Positions 1 to 10,884 are shown, numbered from the stretch's first letter. The stretch is DNA of 64,000 nucleotides from Kangiella taiwanensis (GCF_020005165.1 NZ_JAHCLT010000001.1:372001-436000); one strand, 5' to 3'. The notes: generated by a model from the sequence alone, not told the origin. Translations and numbers: made by a program.

Positions 1-1134
1 GAAGAGGTTATTATTACTAAGGACATCCCTTGGGATGTGAATAATTTCATCACAAATGATGATAAAACCATGGCTGCTTTTACCACCAATGAAAATGGTA
101 TGAGCAAACTGTACTTATTGGATACGAAAACTTTGGACTATAAGTTGGTTGAAGATATGCCTGTGGGTGTTGCTGGTTCTTTAGCGTTTAATAAAGCAGG
201 CGATAAGTTAGCTTTGCAGTTAAATACAGCAAAAACACCGACCGATGTTTTCGTGGTGTCTGTAAATGATGATTTAGATTCTTCGGAGCTAACGCGCTGG
301 ACTTATAGTGAAGTAGGCGGCCTTAACACAGAAAAGTTTGTCGAGCCCGAATTAGTGCATTATCCAACCTTTGATACGGTTGATGGTGAAAAAAGAAAAA
401 TTCCTGCATTCGTGTATAAGCCAGCCAAGAAAGGTAAGCACCCAGTGATTATTTCAATTCACGGTGGACCTGAAGGGCAGTATCGTCCGAACTTTAGTAG
501 CACGGTACAGCTGTGGGTTAAGCAGGTGGGTGCAGCAGTGATTGCGCCAAATGTACGAGGTTCGTCAGGCTACGGTAAGGAATACGTGGCGCTAGACAAT
601 GGTTTTAATCGTGAAGACTCAGTTAAAGATATCGGCGCTTTATTAGACTGGATAAAGACTCAACCAGACTTAGACGAAGAAAGAGTTGCCGTTATTGGCG
701 GCAGTTATGGTGGCTATATGGTGTTAGCCAGCGCCGTGCATTACAGCGATCGCTTAAAAGCTGCGATAGACATTGTCGGGATTTCTAACTTTGTAACCTT
801 CCTCAAAAATACTCAAGATTACCGTCGTGACTTAAGACGTGTGGAGTATGGTGATGAGCGTGATCCTGCAATGAATGAACACCTTGAGGCGATTAGCCCG
901 AATAATCATGTTGAAAAAATTAAAGTTCCAATGTTTATTGTGCAAGGTGAGAATGATCCACGCGTACCCGTAACCGAGGCAACGCAAATGGTAAAAGCGC
1001 TTAGAGATGCAGGTCAAAAGGTATGGTATATGAATGCTTTGAATGAAGGTCATGGTTATCGCAAGAAAGAAAATCGTGATGTGTATCAACAAGCGGTAGT
1101 AATGTTCTTCAAAGAGCACCTATTAGATAAGTAA
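1..1134 (+). CDS. S9 family peptidase (prolyl oligopeptidase type), 3' part
   Basis: The reading frame is open from base 1, so the 5' end lies outside the window. About 377 codons are present: the tail of a beta-propeller-like region followed by an alpha/beta-hydrolase catalytic domain. The nucleophile elbow GGSYGG puts the catalytic Ser at 703-705, the Asp in ENDPRVP at 955-957 and the His in EGHGY at 1051-1053, the usual order of the S9 family. HGGPEGQ upstream is the typical oxyanion region. The family cleaves peptides, often after proline or hydrophobic residues, in the periplasm or outside; any signal peptide is not visible here. A strong hairpin follows the stop codon. Confidence 0.9.
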   Translation, partial: EEVIITKDIPWDVNNFITNDDKTMAAFTTNENGMSKLYLLDTKTLDYKLVEDMPVGVAGSLAFNKAGDKLALQLNTAKTPTDVFVVSVNDDLDSSELTRWTYSEVGGLNTEKFVEPELVHYPTFDTVDGEKRKIPAFVYKPAKKGKHPVIISIHGGPEGQYRPNFSSTVQLWVKQVGAAVIAPNVRGSSGYGKEYVALDNGFNREDSVKDIGALLDWIKTQPDLDEERVAVIGGSYGGYMVLASAVHYSDRLKAAIDIVGISNFVTFLKNTQDYRRDLRRVEYGDERDPAMNEHLEAISPNNHVEKIKVPMFIVQGENDPRVPVTEATQMVKALRDAGQKVWYMNALNEGHGYRKKENRDVYQQAVVMFFKEHLLDK

Positions 1135-1144
1135 AAAAGCGCAT

Positions 1145-1181
1145 CATAGACCCTCGGGGCAAGGTCAGCCGAGGGTCTATG
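1145..1181 (+). terminator. Hairpin terminator after the S9 peptidase gene
   Basis: A perfect 13-bp stem (1145-1157 with 1169-1181) with an 11-nt loop lies directly after the stop codon. The T-rich stretch behind it is weak (GTTGTTTAAC), so efficiency is uncertain. It separates the peptidase from the cytochrome gene. Confidence 0.6.
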
Positions 1182-1215
1182 TTGTTTAACATTAAAAAGA
1201 TGACGAGGAAGGCCT

Positions 1216-1749
1216 GTGAAAGATAACAAAGGGTACTATGGTCGAGTTAGCCGCTGGTTACATTGGGGAATGGCGTTATTAATTGTGTGGCAGTTTCTAA
1301 GTGCAGGCGCGCACTTTTTGCTGGATGAAACGGCTGTCGAAAAATTCCTCTGGCCAACCCATAAACCTGTAGGGTTTGCGATATTCGTGTTGATGATTAT
1401 TCGAGTTATCTGGGCGTTACTAAATCTATCGAATCGACCTCCAGCTATAAACGCACTGGCTAAAGTAGGGCATATAGGGTTGTATTTGTTCATGATTGCT
1501 GTGCCATTAGTGGCATTATTACGTCAATACGGCTCGGGGCGTTCATTTGAGCCACTCGGCATACCGGTTTTTGCGGGTTTCGAGGGCGAGAAAATAAGCT
1601 GGATGACGGATCTTGGGAGTAATTTTCACAGTACATTGGGTTGGGTTTGGTTAGCGTTAATCGTAGGGCATATAGCTATGGCTATATGGCACCGCAAGAG
1701 CAAAAGCCAGAAAGACATTATTCCTAGAATGTGGGGAAGGAAGTCATAA
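1216..1749 (+). CDS. Cytochrome b561 family protein
   Basis: A 177-aa, four-helix membrane protein of the bacterial cytochrome b561 (CybB/YodB-like) family, which binds two b hemes and moves electrons between quinol and periplasmic acceptors. The N-terminal RWLHWGMALL motif carries the first heme-ligand His, THKPVGF a second, and further His residues sit in the last helices (HSTLGWVW and GHIAMAIWH). Four hydrophobic segments are evident. The start is GTG at 1216 with GAGGAAGG at 1205-1212 as ribosome binding site. It appears monocistronic; the partner protein is unknown. Confidence 0.88.
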   Translation: MKDNKGYYGRVSRWLHWGMALLIVWQFLSAGAHFLLDETAVEKFLWPTHKPVGFAIFVLMIIRVIWALLNLSNRPPAINALAKVGHIGLYLFMIAVPLVALLRQYGSGRSFEPLGIPVFAGFEGEKISWMTDLGSNFHSTLGWVWLALIVGHIAMAIWHRKSKSQKDIIPRMWGRKS

Positions 1750-1820
1750 ATAGCTAGACTAGAAAGATAGCAGAGTTCGCCTTATCATTATTGCAAGATT
1801 ATCATTTTTCGGAGTAATAC

Positions 1821-3047
1821 TTGAAAGTTATTATTAGTGCATTGTGTACTTTATTTCTTCTGCTCTTATCGGCACAAGCGGAGGCTTCAACAGGGACCCT
1901 TGAGACAGCGGTGACAAGCACAGACTGGGTGTTGCTAGTTGTTTATATTCTTATTGCTTTAGTCTTCTCCTTTGTCTGCTCAATCGCAGAAGCGGTTCTA
2001 CTCAGTATTACACCTTCCTATATAGAACATTTGCAGAAAGATCAGCCACGTCGGGCGACCCTGTTAAAGAAGCTTCGCTTGGATAATGTTGATAGGTCGC
2101 TAGCTGCTATTTTGACCTTAAACACAATTGCTCACACCGTGGGCGCTATCGTGGCAGGGGCTAAGGCGACCGTTGTGTTCGGTAATGCTTGGATTGGATT
2201 GTTCTCCGCCTTGATGACACTTGCAATACTGTTCTTTTCAGAAATTATTCCGAAAACCATTGGTGCTGTTTATTGGGAAAAATTGGCGCCAATCACAGCG
2301 CTTTTTGTTCGTTGGTTGACAAAATTACTGTACCCTTTGATTTGGGTGTCGGAAGGTCTGACAAAGCTTATATCTAAAGGCAAGCAGCAACATATCTTTA
2401 GTCGAGAAGAGTTCTTGGCAATGGCCGGGCTTGGTAAGCGCACGGGTGATATTGATGAGCATGAGTCGAGAATCATCGATAATTTGTTCATGCTAGGCTC
2501 ATTGAAAGCAAAAGATATTATGACGCCGCGTAGGGTGATTCACTATTTACAAGAAAACGATCGGATAAACGACGTCTTTGAGCATGTAATCAGTACAAAA
2601 TTTTCAAGAATCCCTCTTTACAGTAATGATATCGATGATATTACAGCATTTGTGCTTAAGGATGATGTCCTGATGGCGCAAGCACAAGGCAAGGAATCGC
2701 TTGAGCTTAAAGAAATACAACGTGAAATGGTGTGTGTGCTGGATGAAATGACGCTACCCAATTTATTAGAAACCTTACTCAATCAACGCCAACATATTGC
2801 TCTGGTGGTCGATGAGTATGGTGACACACGCGGATTAGTAACGTTAGAAGACTTGGTTGAAACATTACTGGGTATGGAAATCATGGATGAGGTTGATGAA
2901 GTTAAAGATATGCAGAAGTTGGCACGAGAGCAGTGGCTTCACCGTGCTCAAAAGCGGGGCTTAATGGTTGATGAGTTAGAAGAGAAAGAATTAGAAGATA
3001 AAGAGCAGTTCGAGTCTAAAAGTCAGCAAAATGAAGAAAACCTGTAA
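1821..3047 (+). CDS. CNNM (DUF21) and CBS-pair membrane protein
   Basis: A 408-aa protein of the CorC/CNNM family, linked to Mg2+ or Co2+ handling. A hydrophobic N-terminus (about residues 1-22, ending near AQAEA) may be a signal segment. A DUF21 transmembrane domain covers about 35-200 and a CBS pair about 225-350 (starting at KDIMTPRR; second CBS around HIALVVDEYGDTRGLVTLEDL). The C-terminal CorC_HlyC domain of longer homologues is absent and is replaced by an acidic Glu/Lys-rich tail. The start is TTG at 1821 with GGAG at 1811-1814. The precise ion is not deducible. Confidence 0.85.
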   Translation: MKVIISALCTLFLLLLSAQAEASTGTLETAVTSTDWVLLVVYILIALVFSFVCSIAEAVLLSITPSYIEHLQKDQPRRATLLKKLRLDNVDRSLAAILTLNTIAHTVGAIVAGAKATVVFGNAWIGLFSALMTLAILFFSEIIPKTIGAVYWEKLAPITALFVRWLTKLLYPLIWVSEGLTKLISKGKQQHIFSREEFLAMAGLGKRTGDIDEHESRIIDNLFMLGSLKAKDIMTPRRVIHYLQENDRINDVFEHVISTKFSRIPLYSNDIDDITAFVLKDDVLMAQAQGKESLELKEIQREMVCVLDEMTLPNLLETLLNQRQHIALVVDEYGDTRGLVTLEDLVETLLGMEIMDEVDEVKDMQKLAREQWLHRAQKRGLMVDELEEKELEDKEQFESKSQQNEENL

Positions 3048-3508
3048 AATGATTTAAGCAAAATGTGATCGAAAGGTTACATTTTGCTTATAAAACAGCC
3101 GATTTTATTAGATCAAGGCTAATATGGCCGTCATAATTTCGCTAAAGGAGTGAGGCTGAAACCCTTGTAGCATAAGGGTTGGTAAAGGGCATAATTTTTC
3201 AAATTAAAATAAGCCAATAAAATCAATAGGTTATCCCATTCAATTAGTACTCCCTTCGGAGTAAAAATATTTTTTAGTATAAAAATCAAAAGGTTATAAA
3301 GTGGCGCGGGATTTGAAGGATCGGCCGAGAATAGCTTTAGGTTTTGCACTCAAAGAAATCTACTTATTTTTCAATAGGTTAATAGATAATCTGTCCGCTT
3401 ATCTACAGCAAATGAAAGATATGATTTATCGTCAAAAATGATGACGCTTGGTAACACTCTGAAATATAAATAATTGCTAATCTGAATGTGTCGATTGATT
3501 GAGGAGAC
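3048..3508. other. 460-bp intergenic stretch with several hairpins
   Basis: No convincing gene is seen. There are four inverted repeats: 3055-3090 (12-bp outer stem continued by a weaker stem closed by a GAAA tetraloop), 3160-3180 (AACCCTT / AAGGGTT), 3248-3263 (TACTCC / GGAGTA, followed by A-rich then T-rich sequence) and 3430-3446 (CGTCA / TGACG). The first may end transcription of the preceding gene, although no T run follows. The rest is AT-rich. Confidence 0.5.
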
Positions 3509-3514
3509 ATGCAG

Positions 3515-4018
3515 ATGACAAACGAACATGACAAAAAGACGAGTACTGGTTCGGACCAGGAGCACGATAAACCAGAGACTTCACAAAACGAATCACAGTC
3601 ACGTAATGAAGCGCCAAGTGGCGATGACAACGTGGTTGAGGGTGAAGCTGAAGTCATTGGTAGCAAAGCGGCTAGTCCGGAAGAGAAGAACTGGGCTATG
3701 CTCAGCCATATTGCGGCATTTGTGGCGTTAATACCGTTGATACCAGTTATCGGTATGGTTTTAGGACCTTTAGTGGTGTGGCTATTGAAGAAAGAAGATA
3801 TGCCACTGGTTGCACAAAATGGTGTTGAAGCGCTGAACTTTAATATTTCAATGTTTATCGCTTACTGTGTAGCAATTATCTTATGCTTTATTCTAATCGG
3901 TATCCCGATTTTAGTGGGCTTAATCATATTCCACTTTATCGTGACGATTTTGGCGGCGATCAAAGCCAGCGAAGGTGGTGTTTATAAATACCCATTTTCG
4001 ATGAAGTTAGTGAGATAA
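3515..4018 (+). CDS. DUF4870 domain membrane protein
   Basis: A 167-aa protein. A hydrophilic N-terminal half rich in Glu, Ser and Asp (about residues 1-55) is followed by a DUF4870 domain that begins at EEKNWAMLSHIAAF and contains three hydrophobic segments. The family has no established function. An ATG at 3509 is possible, but GAGGAG at 3501-3506 is spaced 8 nt from the ATG at 3515 and only 2 nt from the first, so 3515 is preferred. A strong terminator follows at 4073, so the gene looks like a single transcription unit. Confidence 0.85.
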   Translation: MTNEHDKKTSTGSDQEHDKPETSQNESQSRNEAPSGDDNVVEGEAEVIGSKAASPEEKNWAMLSHIAAFVALIPLIPVIGMVLGPLVVWLLKKEDMPLVAQNGVEALNFNISMFIAYCVAIILCFILIGIPILVGLIIFHFIVTILAAIKASEGGVYKYPFSMKLVR

Positions 4019-4072
4019 CCTTGAGACTCTCTCCCCATAAACTCTAGCATTAAAAAGAGTTTGTGTTACCTG

Positions 4073-4094
4073 AGGCGGCTTCGGCCGCCTTTTC
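4073..4094 (+). terminator. Intrinsic terminator after the DUF4870 gene
   Basis: AGGCGGC / GCCGCCT stem closed by a TTCG tetraloop, followed by TTTTCT. A classical rho-independent terminator that isolates the thiamine operon from upstream transcription. Confidence 0.85.
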
Positions 4095-4123
4095 TATTAA
4101 GTCTAAAAAATAATCAAACACCA

Positions 4124-4152
4124 TAGATGTGAAAGACTAAAATCTCTATAAT
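4124..4152 (+). promoter_or_regulatory. Candidate sigma-70 promoter of the thiamine operon
   Basis: A perfect TATAAT at 4147-4152 stands 17 nt after a weak -35 (TAGATG, 4124-4129). The expected transcription start near 4159 falls exactly at the 5' edge of the TPP riboswitch, which supports the assignment. Confidence 0.6.
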
Positions 4153-4159
4153 GATGGCA

Positions 4160-4296
4160 TCTCTCGGGGTGCCGAAACGCAGTAGCTAATATCTAGCAAA
4201 CAGACGTTAGGCTGAGACTTGGGCTAAGTCATTGATTAATGAGTAACCAAGAACCCGTATTACCTGATCCGATTAGCATCGGCGTAGGGAAGAGTA
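4160..4296 (+). ncRNA. TPP riboswitch (THI element)
   Basis: The leader of thiC holds the conserved THI-box parts in order: CTCTCGGGGTGC at 4161-4172, GGCTGAGA at 4210-4217, ACCCGTATTACCTGATCC at about 4253-4270, and GGCGTAGGGAAGAG at 4281-4294 whose end pairs with the first segment to close P1. These are the thiamine pyrophosphate-binding elements; TPP is expected to shut down the operon. Between the aptamer and the start codon are a CAAGGG/CCCTTG pair (4301-4306, 4327-4332), a T6 run at 4343-4348 and a GCCTC/GAGGC hairpin (4370-4385) next to the ribosome binding site. The output mode (termination or translation) cannot be decided by eye. Confidence 0.95.
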
Positions 4297-4322
4297 GCCT
4301 CAAGGGCGAAATACAATGCTGA

Positions 4323-6254
<1,932 letters not shown>

Positions 6255-6262
6255 CATACGTG

Positions 6263-7327
6263 ATGAAGTTAGCGGTTATCGGCGCCGGAGTTGCTGGACG
6301 TCTACTAGCATGGCGTCTGGCAAAAAGCGGCTACACAGTAGAACTCTTTGAGAAGCAAGAAAAGGGTGAGCAAAACGCTTGCTCTTTTGCCGCTGCCGGA
6401 ATTCTATCGCCATTGGCTGAGCTTGAAATGGCGGAGCTGGATATTTTTACATTGGGCAACCGCTCAATGCAGCTGTATCCACAGTGGTTAAAACAGTTAT
6501 CGACGCCAGTCTTTTATCGACAAATTGGCTCCTTAGTTACGGCACATGGCACTGACAAGGTCGAGCTGGATCATTTTTATCGAGTGGTTCAGCGAAAGCT
6601 TGGTGCTGATGGATCATCGCAGCCTCTGGTTGAGAAAATTAATGTTGGTGACAAAGAAGTAGACTTAAGTCACTTAGGTGATTGTTTGTTTATTCCAAGC
6701 GAAGGGCAAGTCGATCCGGTTGGGTTAATGAAGAGTGTGATACATGACCTGGAGCTGGCTGATAAGGTTACCGTTCATTATGGTCAGAACATCGCTGCGG
6801 TTACTCAAAACCAGATCGAAATTGCTGGTAAGCAAAAGGACTTTGATTGGGTCTTCGACTGCCGTGGACTCGGTGCAAAAAATGACTTGCCACTTCGAGC
6901 GGTACGTGGAGAGCTGTTATGGTTAAAAGCACCGGATGTCGAGATAAAGCATTTAACTCGATTGATTCATCCGCGTTATCGAATTTATGTTGTGCCAAGG
7001 CCGGATAATGTTTACTTGATTGGTGCGACTGAAATTGAAAGTGAGGATTATAGTCCTGTGTCGGTGCGTTCGAGTTTAGAACTATTGTCAGCCGCGTATA
7101 GTGTGCACCGAGGTTTTGGTGAGGCGAGAATTATTCATAATGTCGTCAATTGCCGACCAGCATTACCCAATAATTTGCCGTTAGTGCAAACCGATAATGG
7201 CCTAACGACAATTAATGGTCTCTATCGCCATGGGATATTGTTAGCCCCTGCAGTAGTCGAACAAGCAATAAATACGTTTGAGCAAGCAGCTAATAAAGAA
7301 ATAGGAAATGTTCAATATGCAAATTGA
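6263..7327 (+). CDS. thiO: Glycine oxidase ThiO (FAD-dependent)
   Basis: A 354-aa D-amino-acid-oxidase-fold flavoprotein. The N-terminal KLAVIGAGVAGRLLAWRLA is the FAD-binding Rossmann motif, and AAGILSPLAE plus the C-terminal YRHGILLAPA (substrate and FAD region) fit ThiO. It oxidises glycine to dehydroglycine for thiazole formation by ThiG, the aerobic alternative to ThiH. ThiO therefore implies an oxygen-using thiamine pathway. A GTG at 6260 is an alternative start one codon upstream. It lies a few bases after thiC and its end overlaps the upstream start candidate of thiS, so the genes are probably translationally coupled. Confidence 0.92.
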   Translation: MKLAVIGAGVAGRLLAWRLAKSGYTVELFEKQEKGEQNACSFAAAGILSPLAELEMAELDIFTLGNRSMQLYPQWLKQLSTPVFYRQIGSLVTAHGTDKVELDHFYRVVQRKLGADGSSQPLVEKINVGDKEVDLSHLGDCLFIPSEGQVDPVGLMKSVIHDLELADKVTVHYGQNIAAVTQNQIEIAGKQKDFDWVFDCRGLGAKNDLPLRAVRGELLWLKAPDVEIKHLTRLIHPRYRIYVVPRPDNVYLIGATEIESEDYSPVSVRSSLELLSAAYSVHRGFGEARIIHNVVNCRPALPNNLPLVQTDNGLTTINGLYRHGILLAPAVVEQAINTFEQAANKEIGNVQYAN

Positions 7328-7514
7328 AGTCAATAGTGAAGTGTTGGATATTGAGCAAGGCATGACCTTGTCACAATTTATTGAGTGGTTTAAGCAAGAA
7401 GGTAATTTTGCTGTTGCGGTGAATATGGAGTTTGTACCGAGATCGCTTTACGGTGAAACAGTGCTGAAAGAGAATGATAAGGTGGAGATTGTTCAGCCGA
7501 TGCAGGGCGGCTAA
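7317..7514 (+). CDS. thiS: Sulfur carrier protein ThiS
   Basis: A 65-aa ubiquitin-like protein ending in Gly-Gly (QPMQGG), the tail that is adenylated and thiocarboxylated to deliver sulfur to ThiG. An ATG at 7308 exists, but AGGA at 7303-7306 is properly spaced only for 7317, which also gives the usual MQIEVN N-terminus and length. It overlaps the end of thiO by 11 nt. The activating enzyme ThiF was not found in this operon. Confidence 0.93.
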   Translation: MQIEVNSEVLDIEQGMTLSQFIEWFKQEGNFAVAVNMEFVPRSLYGETVLKENDKVEIVQPMQGG

Positions 7515-7524
7515 ACCCCAAGTC

Positions 7525-7616
7525 GTTGCAATTACTTTGTTAAAAATCCTTTTTCTACAAAGTCATTTACATAAGTAAACTCCTTTTCGAAAAAGGTTTT
7601 TTGCCGCGTACTTGCT
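7525..7616. repeat. Palindromic repeat A, copy 1 (between thiS and thiG)
   Basis: An imperfect long hairpin of about 90 bp: CTTTGTTAAAAATCC and AAGTCATTTAC on the left, GTAAACTCC and TTTTTTGCCGCG on the right, around a TTAC-ataa-GTAA centre. The arm TCCTTTTTC is answered by GAAAAAGG. The outer CCCCAAG (7517-7523) can pair with CTTGGG (7621-7626). A second copy with the same end motifs but different stems lies at 30362-30450. It interrupts the thiamine operon without an obvious promoter. Confidence 0.6.
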
Positions 7617-7676
7617 TAGCCTTGGGCTTTAGCATTACTAAAAAGAATAGCAGACCAGTTAAAAGGTTATGAGTAG

Positions 7677-8459
7677 ATGTTAAAAATCGGTGGTAAAGAA
7701 GTTAACAGTCGATTGTTTTTAGGTACGGCTTTATATCCGTCGCCTCAGATCATGTTGGATGCGATACGAGCATCTGGCGCGGACATTGTTACCGTGTCAG
7801 TGCGTCGCGAGGGTCAAGGTGGTGAAAACTTTTGGAAACAAATCAATCAATTGGATTGCCACTGGTTACCTAATACCGCAGGCTGCCATACGGTGAAAGA
7901 AGCTGTGACAACGGCGGAGATGGCGCGTGAGTTGTTTCAGACCAACTGGATCAAGTTGGAAGTGATCGGTGACGAATATAACTTACAACCCGATCCGTTT
8001 CAGTTAGTTGAGACATCTAAGGAGCTGACTAAACGTGGCTTTGAGGTGTTCCCATATTGCACTGATGACTTAGTGTTGTGTCAACGATTGCTCGATGCTG
8101 GTTGTAATATTCTGATGCCTTGGGGCGCTCCAATTGGAACTGGCCGTGGCTTAAGCGATCCTTATGCGCTTCAAACATTACGCCAGCGATTGCCCGAGAT
8201 TCCAATGGTGATTGATGCAGGCATAGGCTTGCCGTCTCATGCAAGTCAGGCAATGGAGATGGGGTTCGATGCTGTGTTGTTGAATACAGCAGTAGCACAA
8301 GCTGAAGATCCTGTGATGATGGCGCAAGCATTTAAGCGTGGCGTTGAAGCGGGGCGCGATGCGTTTAAAGCTGGGGCGATGCCAGTTCGCGATATTGCAA
8401 AGCCGAGTACGCCAGTTTTGGGCACGCCTTTTTGGCAACAAGATAAGGGCGATGCTTAA
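7677..8459 (+). CDS. thiG: Thiazole synthase ThiG
   Basis: A 260-aa TIM-barrel enzyme that assembles the thiazole phosphate from deoxyxylulose phosphate, dehydroglycine (from ThiO) and ThiS thiocarboxylate. The expected imine-forming Lys is Lys93 in [24 protein letters not shown] and [29 protein letters not shown] are strong ThiG signatures for phosphate binding. The start ATG at 7677 is about 160 bp after thiS because of the palindromic repeat between them. The stop codon TAA shares its last base with the ATG of thiDE, suggesting translational coupling. Confidence 0.96.
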   Translation: MLKIGGKEVNSRLFLGTALYPSPQIMLDAIRASGADIVTVSVRREGQGGENFWKQINQLDCHWLPNTAGCHTVKEAVTTAEMARELFQTNWIKLEVIGDEYNLQPDPFQLVETSKELTKRGFEVFPYCTDDLVLCQRLLDAGCNILMPWGAPIGTGRGLSDPYALQTLRQRLPEIPMVIDAGIGLPSHASQAMEMGFDAVLLNTAVAQAEDPVMMAQAFKRGVEAGRDAFKAGAMPVRDIAKPSTPVLGTPFWQQDKGDA

Positions 8460-9970
8460 TGGCATACCGGATGAAGCCAGTAGCTTGGACCGTTGCTGGC
8501 TCTGATACTGCAGGGTTGGCTGGCCAAGTGGCTGACGTCAGGGCCATGGAAGCGTTGGGCGTGCATCCTTGCATGATAACTACAGCAGTGACTGCGCAGA
8601 ACAATCAACAAGTTGTCGCTTTAAATCCTCTTTCTTATGAGCAGATCGAGTCTCAGTTTAATGCCTTAGAAAAGGACTTTTCGCCTGTGGCAGTTAAAGT
8701 TGGCTTATTGCCAACCGTGGATGCTTTGAAGGCGTTGAGTGAGTTCCTCGAACATTATAAGGGACTAGTCATTGTCGATCCTGTACTCGCAAGCAGTTCT
8801 GGCAAGCAACTAGTCGATGATGAAACCTTAGAAAAATATTCAGAACTATTGGCTAAGGCAACATTGGTAACGCCAAATATTCCAGAGCTGGCCTTGCTCA
8901 GCGGAATTGAGATCACGGATGAAGAGTCTATTGCAAAAGCAGCGCAGTACTTATTAAACCAAGGTGCTAAAGCGGTATTAGTAAAAGGGGGCCATACTGA
9001 GTATTTGGGCAACATACATGATGACTATGTACATGATTATTTCATCAGTGAGCGGCATACATTCTGGCTACACAGCAAAAAACAAGATACTGACAATACA
9101 CGTGGAACGGGTTGTGTTTTAGCCTCTGCAATCACGGCTGCGTTAGCACTTGGCCATTCTTTGGAGGATGCGGTAGTCATTGGAAAAATGCTACTTAATC
9201 AAGGGTTGCGACAGGGGTACAGCATTACCACAGAGACTGACTATCAAAAAGGTCCTTTAAAACCTCTGCATTGGCCAAATGAAACTCAAGATCTACCGCT
9301 AATAACCGCCAGCATGACAGATCCTGTGGATTACCATTTTCCGCAGTGTGTTGAGCATGGTAGCGATCAAGAGACGTTAGGTTTATATCCTGTGGTCGAG
9401 CGCGCTTCATGGCTTGAGCAGTTATTACCACTCGGGGTGACAACAATCCAGTTACGCGTTAAAGACTTAAGTGGCGAGGCGTTAGAAGCTGAAATTGAGC
9501 AAGCAATACAGATTGCTCAGAAATATAAAGCACGTTTATTCATCAATGATTACTGGCAGCTCGCGATTAAACATGGTGCTTATGGCGTACACCTTGGTCA
9601 GGAAGATTTAGAAACAGCCGAACTAAGCGCAATATCAAACGCGGGTTTAAGACTCGGCTTAAGCACCCACTGTTACTATGAAGTGGCACGAGCTCATGCC
9701 ATCAAACCGAGTTATTTAGCTTGCGGTCCAGTCTATCATACTGACTCAAAAGACATGCCTTGGATTCCTCACGGCATTGAGAACTTAATGAAGTGGAAGG
9801 AATTACTACCAGACTACCCTTGGGTAGCGATCGGTGGAATTAACTTAGAGCGCTTTCCAAAAGTGGTGCAAACCGGAGTGTCGGGAATTGCGATGATATC
9901 TGCGATTACACAAGCCGACGAACCTGAAGCGGTGACCAAGACAATGATGGAGATGTTTCGACATGAATGA
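8459..9970 (+). CDS. thiDE: Bifunctional HMP/HMP-P kinase and thiamine phosphate synthase ThiDE
   Basis: A 503-aa fusion. The N-terminal half (about 1-265) is a ribokinase-fold ThiD with the catalytic anion-hole motif DNTRGTGCVLASAI; its first motif reads GSDTAGLAGQVAD rather than the canonical GSDSGGGAGIQAD, a divergence in the substrate loop. The C-terminal part (about 300-500) is a ThiE TIM barrel with TTIQLRVKD, LFINDYWQLA, GAYGVHLGQEDL, the pyrophosphate-loop region CGPVYHTDSK and PWVAIGGINL. Together they phosphorylate HMP to the diphosphate and couple it to the thiazole. A linker of about 35 residues joins the domains. Its end overlaps the following rhodanese gene by 8 nt. Confidence 0.95.
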   Translation: MAYRMKPVAWTVAGSDTAGLAGQVADVRAMEALGVHPCMITTAVTAQNNQQVVALNPLSYEQIESQFNALEKDFSPVAVKVGLLPTVDALKALSEFLEHYKGLVIVDPVLASSSGKQLVDDETLEKYSELLAKATLVTPNIPELALLSGIEITDEESIAKAAQYLLNQGAKAVLVKGGHTEYLGNIHDDYVHDYFISERHTFWLHSKKQDTDNTRGTGCVLASAITAALALGHSLEDAVVIGKMLLNQGLRQGYSITTETDYQKGPLKPLHWPNETQDLPLITASMTDPVDYHFPQCVEHGSDQETLGLYPVVERASWLEQLLPLGVTTIQLRVKDLSGEALEAEIEQAIQIAQKYKARLFINDYWQLAIKHGAYGVHLGQEDLETAELSAISNAGLRLGLSTHCYYEVARAHAIKPSYLACGPVYHTDSKDMPWIPHGIENLMKWKELLPDYPWVAIGGINLERFPKVVQTGVSGIAMISAITQADEPEAVTKTMMEMFRHE

Positions 9971-10307
9971 CTTCCTGTTCGAAGATTCAGACACTGTGCA
10001 ATTTATCGAGCCGTCACAATTACAACAATGGCTATCCCAAGAAAATGCGCCTTTGATAATCAATGTTACGGGAGACGACACAGCGCTTGAGGCGTCTTCA
10101 TTAATCGCTACCAATACACTTTCTGTGGCGATCACCGAGTTTGCTAGTGTGATTAACGAATTGGATCCGGACGAGCCAACGGTTGTAGTATGCCAATTAG
10201 GTCAGAAAAGCTTCAATGCGGCACAGCGGTTAATCGAGTCAGACTATAGCTGTGTATTTAGTTTGCATGGTGGGTTAGAAGCATGGAAACGACAGCTTGG
10301 CGATTAG
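9963..10307 (+). CDS. Rhodanese-domain protein closing the thiamine operon
   Basis: A 114-aa single-domain sulfurtransferase. The active-site loop is CQLGQKS with Cys77, followed by the usual C-terminal HGGLEAWKRQL. The N-terminal half is diverged from typical rhodaneses, but the fold order is retained. The start overlaps the end of thiDE by 8 nt, so it is translated with the thiamine genes. A role in handing sulfur to ThiS, as the rhodanese domain of ThiI does in enterobacteria, is a reasonable inference from context but is not shown by sequence. Confidence 0.85.
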   Translation: MNDFLFEDSDTVQFIEPSQLQQWLSQENAPLIINVTGDDTALEASSLIATNTLSVAITEFASVINELDPDEPTVVVCQLGQKSFNAAQRLIESDYSCVFSLHGGLEAWKRQLGD

Positions 10308-10389
10308 GATTACGATAAAAAATGTAACATTTCAACGCTGGTCTGAGTCTGCCCGCTGACTATAATAAGAGTGACAGAAGGAGATAATA

Positions 10390-10884
10390 ATGTCAGAAAA
10401 ACAATCACTTATCGACGTCAGGCCACAAGAGTCAAAGCGACTTCACCCTGACTCAGTTAAAGCTTCGCGCATCAGTCATGGTATTTTTGCGTTCATTTTA
10501 TTATTAGGCGGAAGCGTTGCTGCTTTTTTTGCTGAGAGTTGGTTGCTGTTAGGGATCATTGCATCGGCAGTGCTGTTGATTTTCTTAATCGGTTATATTT
10601 GGGCGCGGAAATCTTATCAGTACACTTGGTACTGGTTAACTGAGGAAGGGCTGTATATCCAAACGGGTGTTATTTGGCGTCGAAAGACCTTGGTGCCGCG
10701 AAATCGTATTCAACACACCGATGTCGCGCAGGGGCCATTGCAGAGAAAGTTTAGCCTAGCAAAGTTAGTCGTATATACCGCTGGCACACGCGATGCTTCG
10801 GTACCGCTGGATGGTCTAGAATTTAGCGTAGCTAACGAGCTTCGCGAACAACTCAGACAAGATGGCGATGACGATGCAGTCTAA
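10390..10884 (+). CDS. Bacterial PH-domain membrane protein (YdbS-like)
   Basis: A 164-aa protein with two hydrophobic helices (about 28-70) followed by a bPH2/DUF304 domain (about 80-155: WYWLTEEGLYIQTGVIWRRKTLVPRNRIQH). The family is membrane-flanked and of unknown biochemical role. AGAAGGAG at 10376-10383 precedes the ATG. A TATAAT at 10361-10366 may be the -10 of the promoter, with no good -35. It overlaps the next gene by 23 nt, which is a larger member of the same family, as in ydbS-ydbT. Confidence 0.85.
   Translation: MSEKQSLIDVRPQESKRLHPDSVKASRISHGIFAFILLLGGSVAAFFAESWLLLGIIASAVLLIFLIGYIWARKSYQYTWYWLTEEGLYIQTGVIWRRKTLVPRNRIQHTDVAQGPLQRKFSLAKLVVYTAGTRDASVPLDGLEFSVANELREQLRQDGDDDAV

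Noticed and set aside
3131-3349. 72-codon minus-strand reading frame in the intergenic gap
   Set aside because: No recognisable domain, no ribosome binding site, and it runs through two of the hairpins in the region; composition looks like translated non-coding DNA.
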